From positions 1 through 64,000 of the forward strand of contig NZ_FNLB01000003.1 of assembly GCF_900104145.1 (NCBI RefSeq): a stretch of 64,000 nucleotides of DNA. Reading direction: 5' to 3'. This document shows, piece by piece, positions 46,187 to 54,204 of the stretch. The notes beneath the pieces are model-generated. The model saw nothing but the letters and a program-made list of their open reading frames with translations, made no database searches and had not been told where the DNA came from. The first letter of the stretch is position 1. Every line of letters starts with the position of its first letter. This stretch comes from Pseudovibrio sp. Tun.PSC04-5.I4. GTDB lineage: Bacteria > Pseudomonadota > Alphaproteobacteria > Rhizobiales > Stappiaceae. The position numbers and the translations under genes are program-made.

Positions 46187-47220
46187 ATCATTCCTTCGCG
46201 TAGATCGTTTTGCGGAAGTTGCTCAATTAGACCAAATAGCTTGGGATACTGCCAGCCGAAATCGAAGGTGCGATTACCTACCTGAGGATGTAACTTTTCT
46301 AGAATATTTGGCGGAATATCAAGACCGAAAGTATTCTTTAAGAAGGCGAAGGTGTACCAGATCGGGGGGTGGGTTTCATAGCTGTGGGTCAGCTTTTGCA
46401 GTAACTCCCAATCGAGGGTATAGCGACTAATAGCTGAGGTAATATAGGCCAATTCTCGAATATTGCGTCGACGCTGGTTCAGCGCCACTTCATTATAGTA
46501 GCGCAACGCCGACAGCCAGACCTGAACGGTAATATCGGTACATTGGGCTTTAAGAGATGGAGCATCCCAGGCCCGTTCCCAGATAATCTCCGGGCCGATG
46601 TCAAGAGATGGCGCCACATGGATATCGAAACTTATTGCTATCTTTCGGTCTGATGAAACGGCGTAGACCGGGCCTTGAAGCATGTTGGAGGTGGCGGCCT
46701 CAGGCACATCTATTAACTTAGTAAAGGCATATAATTCATAATTGTTGCTATCGTAGTCTTTCAGGTAGGACTCGGATTGGGGGAGGATCTGCAACGTTTC
46801 TTGGACCAAGTCGCCTTGGATGTAGCCCTGTTCGCGCAGGATGGTCTTGATAACGGGAACATGGTTGACTGGCACTACTAAATCGATATCATGCATCATG
46901 TTGATTGGCACGTCATCCAGAACATTATGGATATAGTTAAGTCCTTTGTAGGCGCAAATTGAACAGCCTTTCGCTATGGCCGCTGTGTTGACTTCCTGAA
47001 AAGCCTTGCGCTGCGCATCGAATACTAATTGATAAAATGCCTGCTGTGCTGCTTGTGGTTCAAACTGACGGAAGTAAAGGCTATCAATCCGGCGCTTGAA
47101 TAGCTCTGCTGCCACAGCACGGAAGGCCTTGGGCGAGACCGGATATGTTGGCTTTTCCTGATGCAACATCGCAGGGATGTTAGCCAACAATCTGAGTGAA
47201 ACTTTATTGACCTGGTCCAT
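46177..47220 (-). CDS. Nucleotidyltransferase family protein (PF14907 type)
   Basis: 347 residues. CAYKGLNYIHNVL followed by MMHDIDLVVPVNHVPVIKTI matches the NTP_transf_5 pattern (K-G..., then D-I-D), with both metal-binding aspartates present. Further conserved-looking parts are SFDIHVAPSLDIGPEIIWER and RRRNIRELAYITSAI. Relatives are found in lasso-peptide and other RiPP clusters next to kinases and ABC exporters, where they modify phosphorylated residues; the role here is by analogy. Starts 32 bases after the upstream kinase stop. Confidence 0.75.
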   Translation of the reverse strand: MDQVNKVSLRLLANIPAMLHQEKPTYPVSPKAFRAVAAELFKRRIDSLYFRQFEPQAAQQAFYQLVFDAQRKAFQEVNTAAIAKGCSICAYKGLNYIHNVLDDVPINMMHDIDLVVPVNHVPVIKTILREQGYIQGDLVQETLQILPQSESYLKDYDSNNYELYAFTKLIDVPEAATSNMLQGPVYAVSSDRKIAISFDIHVAPSLDIGPEIIWERAWDAPSLKAQCTDITVQVWLSALRYYNEVALNQRRRNIRELAYITSAISRYTLDWELLQKLTHSYETHPPIWYTFAFLKNTFGLDIPPNILEKLHPQVGNRTFDFGWQYPKLFGLIEQLPQNDLREGMICS

Positions 47221-47252
47221 TTTTCGAGTGTCCTGTTCCGGGGGTAATAGGC

Positions 47253-47882
47253 CTAGGTCTTGTTCAACAAGGCGCGGACTATTGAATGAGCCTCGCTGGC
47301 CGTAACGAAGCGGGTGTCAATCATCGGGCTGACGTGGGTGTCAAAATATGCCCGATATTGATTTAGAAAGATGGGATTGCGTGTCATGCTGTCCTGGCGA
47401 ATACCAATCCTGTCGGCGTACTGGGAGCTGATGTGATCAGGGGTCGTCAAAAAAAGGATCATGTCTGGCGCGCGGAAGGATTTTCGTGAGAAAATCTGCT
47501 GGGTTGCTTGCCAGTTGATACCTCGCTCAACCTTGCCACGTGCAAAATCATGGGCAATGCAGCTGAAAAAAGTCCGGTCCGAAACCGTTAGTAGTCTCTC
47601 TGCGATGCTTGCTCCGATCATGCGTTGGCGCTGACGTTCAAGACATACGAGGCGGGCCAGAACCCTCCGCTGTACAGATCGGTTACGCAGCTGTCCCTGA
47701 GAGACAAAGGACTTACAACCGTTCAATTCATAATATTCAGGAATTGTGGCCAACTGCGGATGCATGGCCGCCAGCCTCTCGATTAGCACTGTTTTACCTG
47801 AATACCCAAGACCTTCGATACCGACATGCCGAGGTAACGTGTCAGATTTAAAGACATATGTATCAACCAGTTTGTCTGACAT
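47253..47882 (-). CDS. P-loop kinase, thymidylate/deoxynucleoside kinase-like
   Basis: 209 residues from the ATG at 47882, which has GGAG 6 bases upstream and follows the previous stop by 17 bases; a longer frame reaches 47945 but would overlap that gene. P-loop GIEGLGYSGKTVLIERL near the N-terminus; SDRTFFSCIAHDFARGK and APDMILFLTTPDHISSQYAD resemble the DRS and lid regions of thymidylate kinases. The substrate is unknown; in this setting it may be a sugar, lipid or peptide intermediate instead of a nucleotide. Confidence 0.65.
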   Translation of the reverse strand: MSDKLVDTYVFKSDTLPRHVGIEGLGYSGKTVLIERLAAMHPQLATIPEYYELNGCKSFVSQGQLRNRSVQRRVLARLVCLERQRQRMIGASIAERLLTVSDRTFFSCIAHDFARGKVERGINWQATQQIFSRKSFRAPDMILFLTTPDHISSQYADRIGIRQDSMTRNPIFLNQYRAYFDTHVSPMIDTRFVTASEAHSIVRALLNKT

Positions 47883-47899
47883 CACCGCTCCATTTTCAC

Positions 47900-48511
47900 T
47901 CAGGTCATATCCATCTTGCCACGCAGTTGCTGTGCAATGCGACAAGCGATCTCCGCAGGGTCTCCGTTGGAAATTTCCACGTACTGTGCAAGCTTCTGGT
48001 AGACTGGTAGCCGTTCAACGAACTTCCGACGCTCGTTCTCTTCGCGCAAGCCAAAGCCGCGTTCCACCTGACGCCGGGCTACTTCGTCGGCGGCGATCTC
48101 TTGGTCGTGCGAAGGAATCAGCAGGACTGTCCGGCCCAGACGACGTACCATTTCGCGATTGGCGGTTACCACCTCTGCTGCTTCTTCGATGATCAGGAAA
48201 CCCGATGATAGAGTGACAACAGCCTCGTCTTTACTATTCGAGGCGATCTCCCGGAAACAACGGGAGTTTTGGCGGACATATTCCTCGTAGCCATACTTCG
48301 AAATGAATGCCCGAATGTTTAGGACATTAGTGCAAAAATAGTCGTCCAGATCCACGAAGGGCACACTAAGCAAGGCAGCTAGGTGTGGGCCCGTAGTCGT
48401 CTTGCCCACGCCGCCTGGGCCAATCAGAAAGATAAAATGCTCCACTACGCCAGAAAACTTGCGAAGCCTATGCGTTACTTCACTGGAGGAAGAAGTGTAC
48501 TTCGTCTTCAT
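47900..48511 (-). CDS. P-loop kinase, shikimate-kinase-like
   Basis: 203 residues. Walker A GPGGVGKTTTGPHLAALL and the acceptor/Mg2+ motif VPFVDLDDYF (D-x-D as in shikimate kinases). The Gly-Gly-Gly acceptor loop of true shikimate kinases is replaced by LSSGFLIIEE, so the substrate is probably different. The lid region is Arg-rich (ARRQVERGFGLREENERR). Starts at ATGA inside the deacetylase stop. A genuine aroK would not be expected on a small plasmid. Confidence 0.7.
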   Translation of the reverse strand: MKTKYTSSSSEVTHRLRKFSGVVEHFIFLIGPGGVGKTTTGPHLAALLSVPFVDLDDYFCTNVLNIRAFISKYGYEEYVRQNSRCFREIASNSKDEAVVTLSSGFLIIEEAAEVVTANREMVRRLGRTVLLIPSHDQEIAADEVARRQVERGFGLREENERRKFVERLPVYQKLAQYVEISNGDPAEIACRIAQQLRGKMDMT

Positions 48512-49167
48512 GGCCCAATATCCAAGGTTGCGAACTGGTTTAGGTTGAGGCAGTGCTCAAAGCGCCTGTCGCCGCGCATTTCCATGCGAGGTATCACTTC
48601 TTCTGGATAGTCAGCGGGATTGAACCAAGGGCCATACACCAAATGCACCCTGTTGTATCCCACATCCAATAGCGCATGGGCTTGATCCGGCGAGCAATAG
48701 CCGTAAGGTACAGCAACCTCCTGCACCTCGATCCCGAGTTGTGCCTGTAATATAGTTCTAGACCGGTCCGCCTCATATCGCAGGGCCTTTAGCGAAAGCC
48801 TCTTCATGTGCGTGTGACCCATCAGGTGACTGCCGATGCGCAGTCCATCGTCCACAAGTACTTTTAGTGTTCCCCAGTTAAGCAATGGGAATGGATTATT
48901 TTCAATCCAAGTGGCTGCCTGGCCTACGAGACCTGGAAGTATAAACTGCATGGCTTCGCGCCTGCAGGCTTTGAGAAGGGGCCATGCGGTGTCAGCAAAA
49001 CCCTGGCAGCCGTCATCAAAAGTGATCCTTGTACTAATACCAGTTGCCTGTTCAAATCGCGTGAGTTGCCTGAGATGCTGTGTAAAAACGTTGCTCGATA
49101 AAGCAAAGCGGTCTTTTGCCTGTGTCGGCAGTATCCTATGGTATACGAGTGTTAGCGTCCGTGGCAT
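48508..49167 (-). CDS. NodB-type polysaccharide deacetylase
   Basis: 219 residues from the ATG at 49167 (MPRTLTLVYHRILP), 4 bases after the methyltransferase stop; a longer frame to 49293 would overlap that gene. NodB motifs: TFDDGCQGF (catalytic base and metal Asp), IGSHLMGHTHMKRLS (the metal-binding H-x3-H), and AVPYGYCSPDQA. Family members remove N-acetyl groups from GlcNAc in chitin, peptidoglycan or lipochitin signals. No signal peptide, so it acts in the cytoplasm, presumably on a sugar added by the cluster's glycosyltransferases. Confidence 0.85.
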   Translation of the reverse strand: MPRTLTLVYHRILPTQAKDRFALSSNVFTQHLRQLTRFEQATGISTRITFDDGCQGFADTAWPLLKACRREAMQFILPGLVGQAATWIENNPFPLLNWGTLKVLVDDGLRIGSHLMGHTHMKRLSLKALRYEADRSRTILQAQLGIEVQEVAVPYGYCSPDQAHALLDVGYNRVHLVYGPWFNPADYPEEVIPRMEMRGDRRFEHCLNLNQFATLDIGP

Positions 49168-49171
49168 TGAG

Positions 49172-50038
49172 TCAAACCTTGTCGACGGTATTGGTAGCTG
49201 CATTGACCATGGCGGTATAGACTTCGCGCAGAACCTCAACATCAGATGTCCAGATGATGTTGGTACTTGGGGCCAACACACGTAATCCTGCACCCAACAT
49301 CTCTGCTGTTACCTGCGGCTGTAGCAGTTGCCTATTTTCCGTTTTCCGTGGAGGGACCACGTAGCGTTTGTCGAACATACCTTCGATCTTTTCTCGATGG
49401 TTATCGGGATGAACGAGGTCAAGGATATTGCCTTCTGGCAGCGCTCCTGCTGTGATACCGCTGTCAGCAGGCACGAACAGCAAACAGTTCTGACGATACC
49501 ACCAAGCGATGTCTCCGTCCGACCAAATCGTCGGCCGGATTATGTCAAGGCATCGAAATCCGAAACGCTGGAATAGTGCGACCCAGTAGGATTGGGGACG
49601 CTCGTTGATATGATTAACACCGCCCTGGAACGGGATGGCTGCACTGAAGAGAACTGCCTTGGATGATCCCGTGAGCCCCGCGACGAGGGCCTCTGCGGAC
49701 CGCGGCGCGAGGTGTTCAGCCACCTCCATGCAAAGCGTTAAGTCGAATGTCCGTTCCAGCGCAAACTCTGTTTCGATGTCAATGTCTCGTACAGAGCACC
49801 CCGGGGGAAAGGACCCAGAAAGCGCACTGACGGCATGATCGCAGCCAGTAAGATCCGCCACTCCCAAGTGATGAGCGGCCTGAAGCCAGACTCCATCACC
49901 ACAGCCAACATCAATGAGAGAGGTAGGGCACAACAGAGGTAAGACAATCTTTAATATCCTGTCCGCCGAAACGGAAGCTCCTTCTCTGATGTTTGAATAG
50001 AATGTCTCGTCGTACGATGCGAAAATTGCAGTTTTCAT
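49172..50038 (-). CDS. SAM-dependent methyltransferase
   Basis: 288 residues, class I fold: motif I LIDVGCGDGVWLQAAHHLGV, acidic residue in LTGCDHA, then LTLCMEVAEHLAPRSAEALV. The middle part, NHINERPQSYWVALFQRFGF, is like methyltransferases in surface-polysaccharide loci. The C-terminal ~100 residues are not clearly part of the catalytic domain. The start overlaps the upstream phosphotransferase by 4 bases. Target unknown. Confidence 0.85.
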   Translation of the reverse strand: MKTAIFASYDETFYSNIREGASVSADRILKIVLPLLCPTSLIDVGCGDGVWLQAAHHLGVADLTGCDHAVSALSGSFPPGCSVRDIDIETEFALERTFDLTLCMEVAEHLAPRSAEALVAGLTGSSKAVLFSAAIPFQGGVNHINERPQSYWVALFQRFGFRCLDIIRPTIWSDGDIAWWYRQNCLLFVPADSGITAGALPEGNILDLVHPDNHREKIEGMFDKRYVVPPRKTENRQLLQPQVTAEMLGAGLRVLAPSTNIIWTSDVEVLREVYTAMVNAATNTVDKV

Positions 50039-50922
50039 GACGACTTCCCTTTGGTTGTTTTTTGATCCTCCGACAGTTCACAAAGCGCCTCCGGAAGATT
50101 CTGTGCGACTGCCCAAGTACGGGCTGCTTGCATCAGATCTTGGTTTTCCTGCATGAAAAAGCAGGTCCATAGGTAATTAAGGTAGCCGAACAGCAGCAGG
50201 TCCTCTGTGGTCAGAGCTGGGTCGTAGGCACGTATTACCTCTCTGATCTGAGATTGTGGGATAGCATTGACAAAGAGGAACTGCGCCAAGTCTATCAGTG
50301 GGTGGTCGATCCGAGCATCTTCCCAATCGATCAGTCGCAGTGTTCCGTCAAGTCGTACCATGTTGCCAAACTGTACATCACCGTGTATCAAGCACCCCTT
50401 CATCCTAGCGATGGTGCTGCGATTGAAGCTCTCGCAAGACATTTTGAACGTTTTCAGTACTGCTTCTCTGGTTTGCTTCGGCAGCATAGTGACTCTTCGC
50501 GCGAACAACGAGTCCCAAGCCGACAGCGGACAATAACGTCCGTCGACGAGAAAGGGATTCACTAGGATTTTTGGTGGATTCGTTACTTCTACAGAATGTA
50601 ATCCCTTGAGCAGCTTTATCGCGGCAGCGCAGCTGTCCGGGGTGCTAATGGCTGGTTCCCCCCTTGGGTAGATCATTATGACCGCCCGTTCGAGGATCGT
50701 CGTTGACGCGGGCGGAATCGCCAATTCGTCTGTTCGGCCCCCTAACATGTCCAGAGCTGCGACTGTCAGCGCGCGCTTAGCGCAATCCTGCGGGCTAATT
50801 GATATTATCGCGTCAGAAAAACCGGCCATCAGCGCCCCGTGTTTATCAAGCCGCCAGACCTTAAGGCTGGCGTCGGGTCGTGCGGTCTGGTTCATAGCGT
50901 CGATAGAGGTACGGATGTTCAT
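50035..50922 (-). CDS. APH/choline-kinase-family phosphotransferase, catalytic residues intact
   Basis: 295 residues. GCLIHGDVQFGNMVRLDGTL holds the full Brenner motif (HGDxxxxN, catalytic Asp), and LRLIDWEDARIDHPLIDLAQ holds the Mg2+-binding Asp. It therefore should transfer phosphate from ATP to a hydroxyl. It is the active paralogue of 53277-54086, whose last ~110 residues align with it (RLIDW..ARIDHP..DL.QF). Starts at ATGA in the glycosyltransferase stop and ends in an ATGA overlap with the methyltransferase. Confidence 0.85.
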   Translation of the reverse strand: MNIRTSIDAMNQTARPDASLKVWRLDKHGALMAGFSDAIISISPQDCAKRALTVAALDMLGGRTDELAIPPASTTILERAVIMIYPRGEPAISTPDSCAAAIKLLKGLHSVEVTNPPKILVNPFLVDGRYCPLSAWDSLFARRVTMLPKQTREAVLKTFKMSCESFNRSTIARMKGCLIHGDVQFGNMVRLDGTLRLIDWEDARIDHPLIDLAQFLFVNAIPQSQIREVIRAYDPALTTEDLLLFGYLNYLWTCFFMQENQDLMQAARTWAVAQNLPEALCELSEDQKTTKGKSS

Positions 50923-51911
50923 TGCAATTCTAGTTCCTGGTTTTTATGCTCTTGGCTCAAGAACTCATTATGATATTTTAAGTAAGACTTGCGTAGCATC
51001 TCATCCTTGTCGGCGCGCGACTGCGCCCCGTCCACGACGTCAATGTGAAGGTTCCGACAATCTTTCAAGGGGACGAGTTTGGCACCTGTCAGTCCCATTA
51101 GCTTCGCTACCAAGGTAGTCTCTTCGTAACCATACTGATCAAAGGATTCATCGAACCCACCTACAGATCGTGCCTCGCCTGTGGGTACCATGAAGAAGCC
51201 TCCGAGACACATCTCGGGCAACATCCAGGGTCCGAACCATCCTTCTCGTGGCCATGCGTTTAGGTCATTTGTGTCACGGAATATCTCGAACCGACGACCG
51301 ACAAAAGCTGCATCTTCGGAGCAGCAAGTATACGCTTCCTTAAAGTCACATAGGATACGAAAGTCGAGCGCTCCAGTGCTCCCCTTCAAATCCGTGCGGG
51401 TCAGACGTTTGGCCTCGTTCGCCGAGACCTTGAACGTCTCAAATAGTCCAAAAGTAATGGCAGTGCTCCCTGCGGTTAGCATTTGGTGATGGATGGCGAC
51501 ATGGCGGAAAATTGCAGCAGGGTCTACCCAAACGTCTGCATCAACGAAGGCTGTTAGCGCACAGAGAGAGCCAAACAGACCAGTATTACGCGCAGCTGCG
51601 CGGCCTTTGTTAACGAAATGATGTTTCGTCTCGATCTGGATCTGCGGCTCGTTCGGTATCCCACTTAGATCGGGCATAGCACAGCCATCGACCACTACGC
51701 ATATGGAGGCATGGTGTATGACTCCTTGTTTTAGCGCGTAGGCACATGCGAGTTGGAGACAAAGCACGGTTTCACGGATCGTCTGGTCGGCGCGATAGAA
51801 GGGCACTACGCAGTTTAAGGTGAGTAGGCTTGATAGCAAAACTGACGGCTTTGCCCTGAAACACTTACTATATGTGTTTTGATGTGCGATTAGACGCTCT
51901 TGTAACGTCAT
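50919..51911 (-). CDS. GT2-family glycosyltransferase
   Basis: 330 residues from the ATG at 51911, which has GGAG about 6-9 bases upstream; a longer frame to 52004 would overlap the preceding gene. GT-A fold: LNCVVPFYRADQTIRETVLC at the start, NKGRAAARNTGLFGSLCALT, the DxD motif in AFVDADVWVDPAAIF, and the acceptor-side motif GGFDESFDQYGYEETTLVAK. Soluble. Transfers a sugar from a nucleotide sugar; donor and acceptor unknown. Confidence 0.85.
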   Translation of the reverse strand: MTLQERLIAHQNTYSKCFRAKPSVLLSSLLTLNCVVPFYRADQTIRETVLCLQLACAYALKQGVIHHASICVVVDGCAMPDLSGIPNEPQIQIETKHHFVNKGRAAARNTGLFGSLCALTAFVDADVWVDPAAIFRHVAIHHQMLTAGSTAITFGLFETFKVSANEAKRLTRTDLKGSTGALDFRILCDFKEAYTCCSEDAAFVGRRFEIFRDTNDLNAWPREGWFGPWMLPEMCLGGFFMVPTGEARSVGGFDESFDQYGYEETTLVAKLMGLTGAKLVPLKDCRNLHIDVVDGAQSRADKDEMLRKSYLKYHNEFLSQEHKNQELELQ

Positions 51912-51945
51912 GTGAGTCTCCACGTAGTTGAGTTTCCCGCCTATA

Positions 51946-53301
51946 TCACTCCGTTTTTGGCTTGGCCGGCAAGCGGCCGGTGACAAGCCAGCGCACCCCT
52001 GCACCTAGAGTAATCATACCCGCATAGCTGTGTGCAATAATCTGCGGTAGGCAACCCGCAGCAATGGTGATTATCGCACCGGGAGACATCCGTAACGGAG
52101 GTATGTATTTATCAACGCGCGAAGCGCGGAGAACCATCAGCGGCGCAGAAAGGCAGAAGGCTGCAATGGCTGCCAAGGCCATAAACATTTCTGCTGATGG
52201 CCCAACCATAACGGTGGTGCTAAACAGGAGTGCTACAGTCGGACCTGCCGCCAGCCATCGCCAAGCACTAAGCCAGCCTTGAAGTGCGATTACCGTAGCG
52301 CGGAATCTATGCGTTCGCCGCGCGCGCAGGTGTTGCAGCCAGTAATATGGGTACAACATCGGTCCCCAGAACCAGATCTTTTTTTGCCGAAACGCAGCGC
52401 GATAGGTCGATGGAGCATCGGCGTTCTCGAGATAGGGAATGGGCGAAATATTCTTACCCATTGCCCGCAAGCGGAAACCAAAATTTAAGTCCTCAGTGAG
52501 AGTATCTTCGGGCAACCCACCCAACGTTTCGTAGAGCTCAGCCCGAATAAACAAACCGTGACCTACACAATGCGCATTGTAAAACCGCTTTTGAAATTGG
52601 AACCCATGAGATTGGTTGAGCAACCGAGGAATTTCATGGCTAAGTGTCCAGAAGCTTTGGTAAAGCGCGTTTGCCTTGGCCAAAATACCATTTAAATCAT
52701 TGAAGTTTCTTATAAATAGTGCAGATTGTTGAAAGACATCAAATGTATTTTGATTGATAATCTGAGAGTAAACCCAGCGCATTGTCGCCGGGTGAGGGCG
52801 AGAATCAGCGTTGTATATTGCGATGTAATCGTCGTCGCCTATCATCCTTGTGCGTCGCATCTCTGTAAAGGCAAAATTAATCTGATGCGCCATTGATCCA
52901 TTCTGGCGCGGATCATGGACCAAGTGTAGACCTTGCTGCGGATTATGACTAATCATTTCCTGCACAAGGTCATACGTTGACTGACCGGAACCAGGTTTGT
53001 AGGGCTCTCTTGCAGTGGTGCAGATGACTATTTTAAGCGAGTGTAGTGATCTCATGTTATTGAGAAAATACGTTATCGTCCCCGGCAAGCGATCACGCTC
53101 CAACAATGCCGGGATCACGACAACAATCTTCTTGCCGCATGTAGAACCGTTGGTAGGCGTGCTATCTGATGTATTCTTCGCTGTGGACTGAAGATAAGAG
53201 ATAGAACGCCATGCACGCAATATATTAATCACGACCACAGTGGATAATAAAATAGTGAGTGTAAAGATCAGTGTGCTCAAGATAGTAATCCCGCAGTGCA
53301 C
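51946..53301 (-). CDS. Membrane GT2 glycosyltransferase (cellulose-synthase-like)
   Basis: 451 residues with a GTG start (AGG 6 bases upstream) inside the previous gene's end. One N-terminal membrane segment (ITILSTLIFTLTILLSTVVV), then a GT-A domain: VVVIPALLERDRLPGTITYF, DDDYIAIYNADSRPHP (D-x-D region), LTEDLNFGFRLRAMGK (catalytic TED), and QKKIWFWGPMLYPYYW in place of QxxRW. Two or three C-terminal membrane segments follow (APLMVLRAS to VRWLVTGR). The architecture suits a membrane-bound or processive transferase facing the cytoplasm. The left copy at 1-1246 is frameshifted; this copy is correct. Confidence 0.85.
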   Translation of the reverse strand: MHCGITILSTLIFTLTILLSTVVVINILRAWRSISYLQSTAKNTSDSTPTNGSTCGKKIVVVIPALLERDRLPGTITYFLNNMRSLHSLKIVICTTAREPYKPGSGQSTYDLVQEMISHNPQQGLHLVHDPRQNGSMAHQINFAFTEMRRTRMIGDDDYIAIYNADSRPHPATMRWVYSQIINQNTFDVFQQSALFIRNFNDLNGILAKANALYQSFWTLSHEIPRLLNQSHGFQFQKRFYNAHCVGHGLFIRAELYETLGGLPEDTLTEDLNFGFRLRAMGKNISPIPYLENADAPSTYRAAFRQKKIWFWGPMLYPYYWLQHLRARRTHRFRATVIALQGWLSAWRWLAAGPTVALLFSTTVMVGPSAEMFMALAAIAAFCLSAPLMVLRASRVDKYIPPLRMSPGAIITIAAGCLPQIIAHSYAGMITLGAGVRWLVTGRLPAKPKTE

Positions 53302-54086
53302 AGAGCCTGATTGAACTCAGGGTCTTCCTGCAACCAGATTCTCTGACTTTGTAAATACGTGGGATGAAATGGCATATAGAGAATATTCCAGACGATATTG
53401 AGCCGAATGAAAGCGATAAGTTCGGTCAGAGGGGTTGAGGGTATGTAAGCGCTTAGGAAGGTATGAGCCTGACTGGGGCTAAGCGCGGAACTAATGATGA
53501 ACTGCGAGAGATCCACAAATGGGTGATCAATACGTGCGCTACTCCAGTCGATCAGTCGCAACCGACCATCGAACAACAGCATGTTTCGGTCATGCAGCCC
53601 ACCATGAACCAAGCAAATTGGGTCTTCTCGTACAGATTCAGCAAAATTCAGAGACTCGAAAAGTCGCTCAGAAACCTTTAGTCCGCGTAGATTAGATATT
53701 AGCGGCGCGCAAAGCGCATCCCATATTCGTCGCGGGCAGTAGCGCGATGTGGAGAGTAAATCGTTCTTAAAACCCTCTATATCTAGCTCAGCTACAGGGG
53801 CGGTATGCAATATTGATAACAACTGACCAAGTGCGTGAAGATGATCGTTGATCGTCTTATCAATCAGCCTGCCTTCGCGCTCCACTAGAACTAGGCCATC
53901 ATCGTATTCAACACAACCAAGCGGCTCTTCGATAAGTGCTTGGAACACCGTTCGTGGGAGACACCGGCACAGCGCTTCGCGTTTTATATATGCCGGATCG
54001 TAACCCTTGATACAGTGTACTGCTACACCTTGAAAAACGAATGCGTTATGCCCCTGCTGCCGCAGTCGAAAAATTTCCACCACCAC
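53277..54086 (-). CDS. APH-family phosphotransferase lacking catalytic Asp (probable pseudokinase)
   Basis: 269 residues with a GTG start (three GTGs in a row) and AGGA 9 bases upstream. DPICLVHGGLHDRNMLLFDG is the Brenner motif with Gly where the catalytic Asp stands (HGD to HGG); the Asn is kept. The following LRLIDWSSARIDHPFVDLSQ keeps the Mg2+-binding Asp. The paralogue at 50035 has the normal HGD. Both assembly copies agree on GGG. Possible roles: scaffold, substrate binder or regulatory partner of the active paralogue. First enzyme gene after the peptide hairpin; overlaps the next gene by 25 bases. Confidence 0.85.
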   Translation of the reverse strand: MVVEIFRLRQQGHNAFVFQGVAVHCIKGYDPAYIKREALCRCLPRTVFQALIEEPLGCVEYDDGLVLVEREGRLIDKTINDHLHALGQLLSILHTAPVAELDIEGFKNDLLSTSRYCPRRIWDALCAPLISNLRGLKVSERLFESLNFAESVREDPICLVHGGLHDRNMLLFDGRLRLIDWSSARIDHPFVDLSQFIISSALSPSQAHTFLSAYIPSTPLTELIAFIRLNIVWNILYMPFHPTYLQSQRIWLQEDPEFNQALCTAGLLS

Positions 54087-54161
54087 TAGCCGTATTCCTT
54101 TACTCTTTCTCCGTTATTATTGCACCACTAGCCGTAGCGTTTTCGGAGGCTTAGGTGAGGG

Positions 54162-54187
54162 AGAGAAGGGAGTTGCTTCCCTTCTCT
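54162..54187. terminator. Hairpin between peptide gene and enzyme genes
   Basis: Perfect 10-bp stem (AGAGAAGGGA/TCCCTTCTCT) with a 6-nt loop, 18 bases after the peptide stop. Without a T-tract it is more likely an mRNA-stabilising or partial attenuator structure than a full terminator, as often seen after precursor genes that must be made in excess over their enzymes. Same as 2107-2132. Confidence 0.6.
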
Positions 54188-54204
54188 AATTTGGAACACT
54201 TGTA

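Noticed and set aside
47900..48511. Chromosomal-type shikimate kinase (aroK)
   Set aside because: The acceptor Gly-rich loop is missing and the gene is embedded in a modification cluster, so only 'shikimate-kinase-like' is supported.
53277..54086. Aminoglycoside resistance gene
   Set aside because: Only the general APH fold is visible, the catalytic Asp is missing, and the gene is inside a biosynthetic operon. The paralogue at 50035 is likewise better explained by the cluster.
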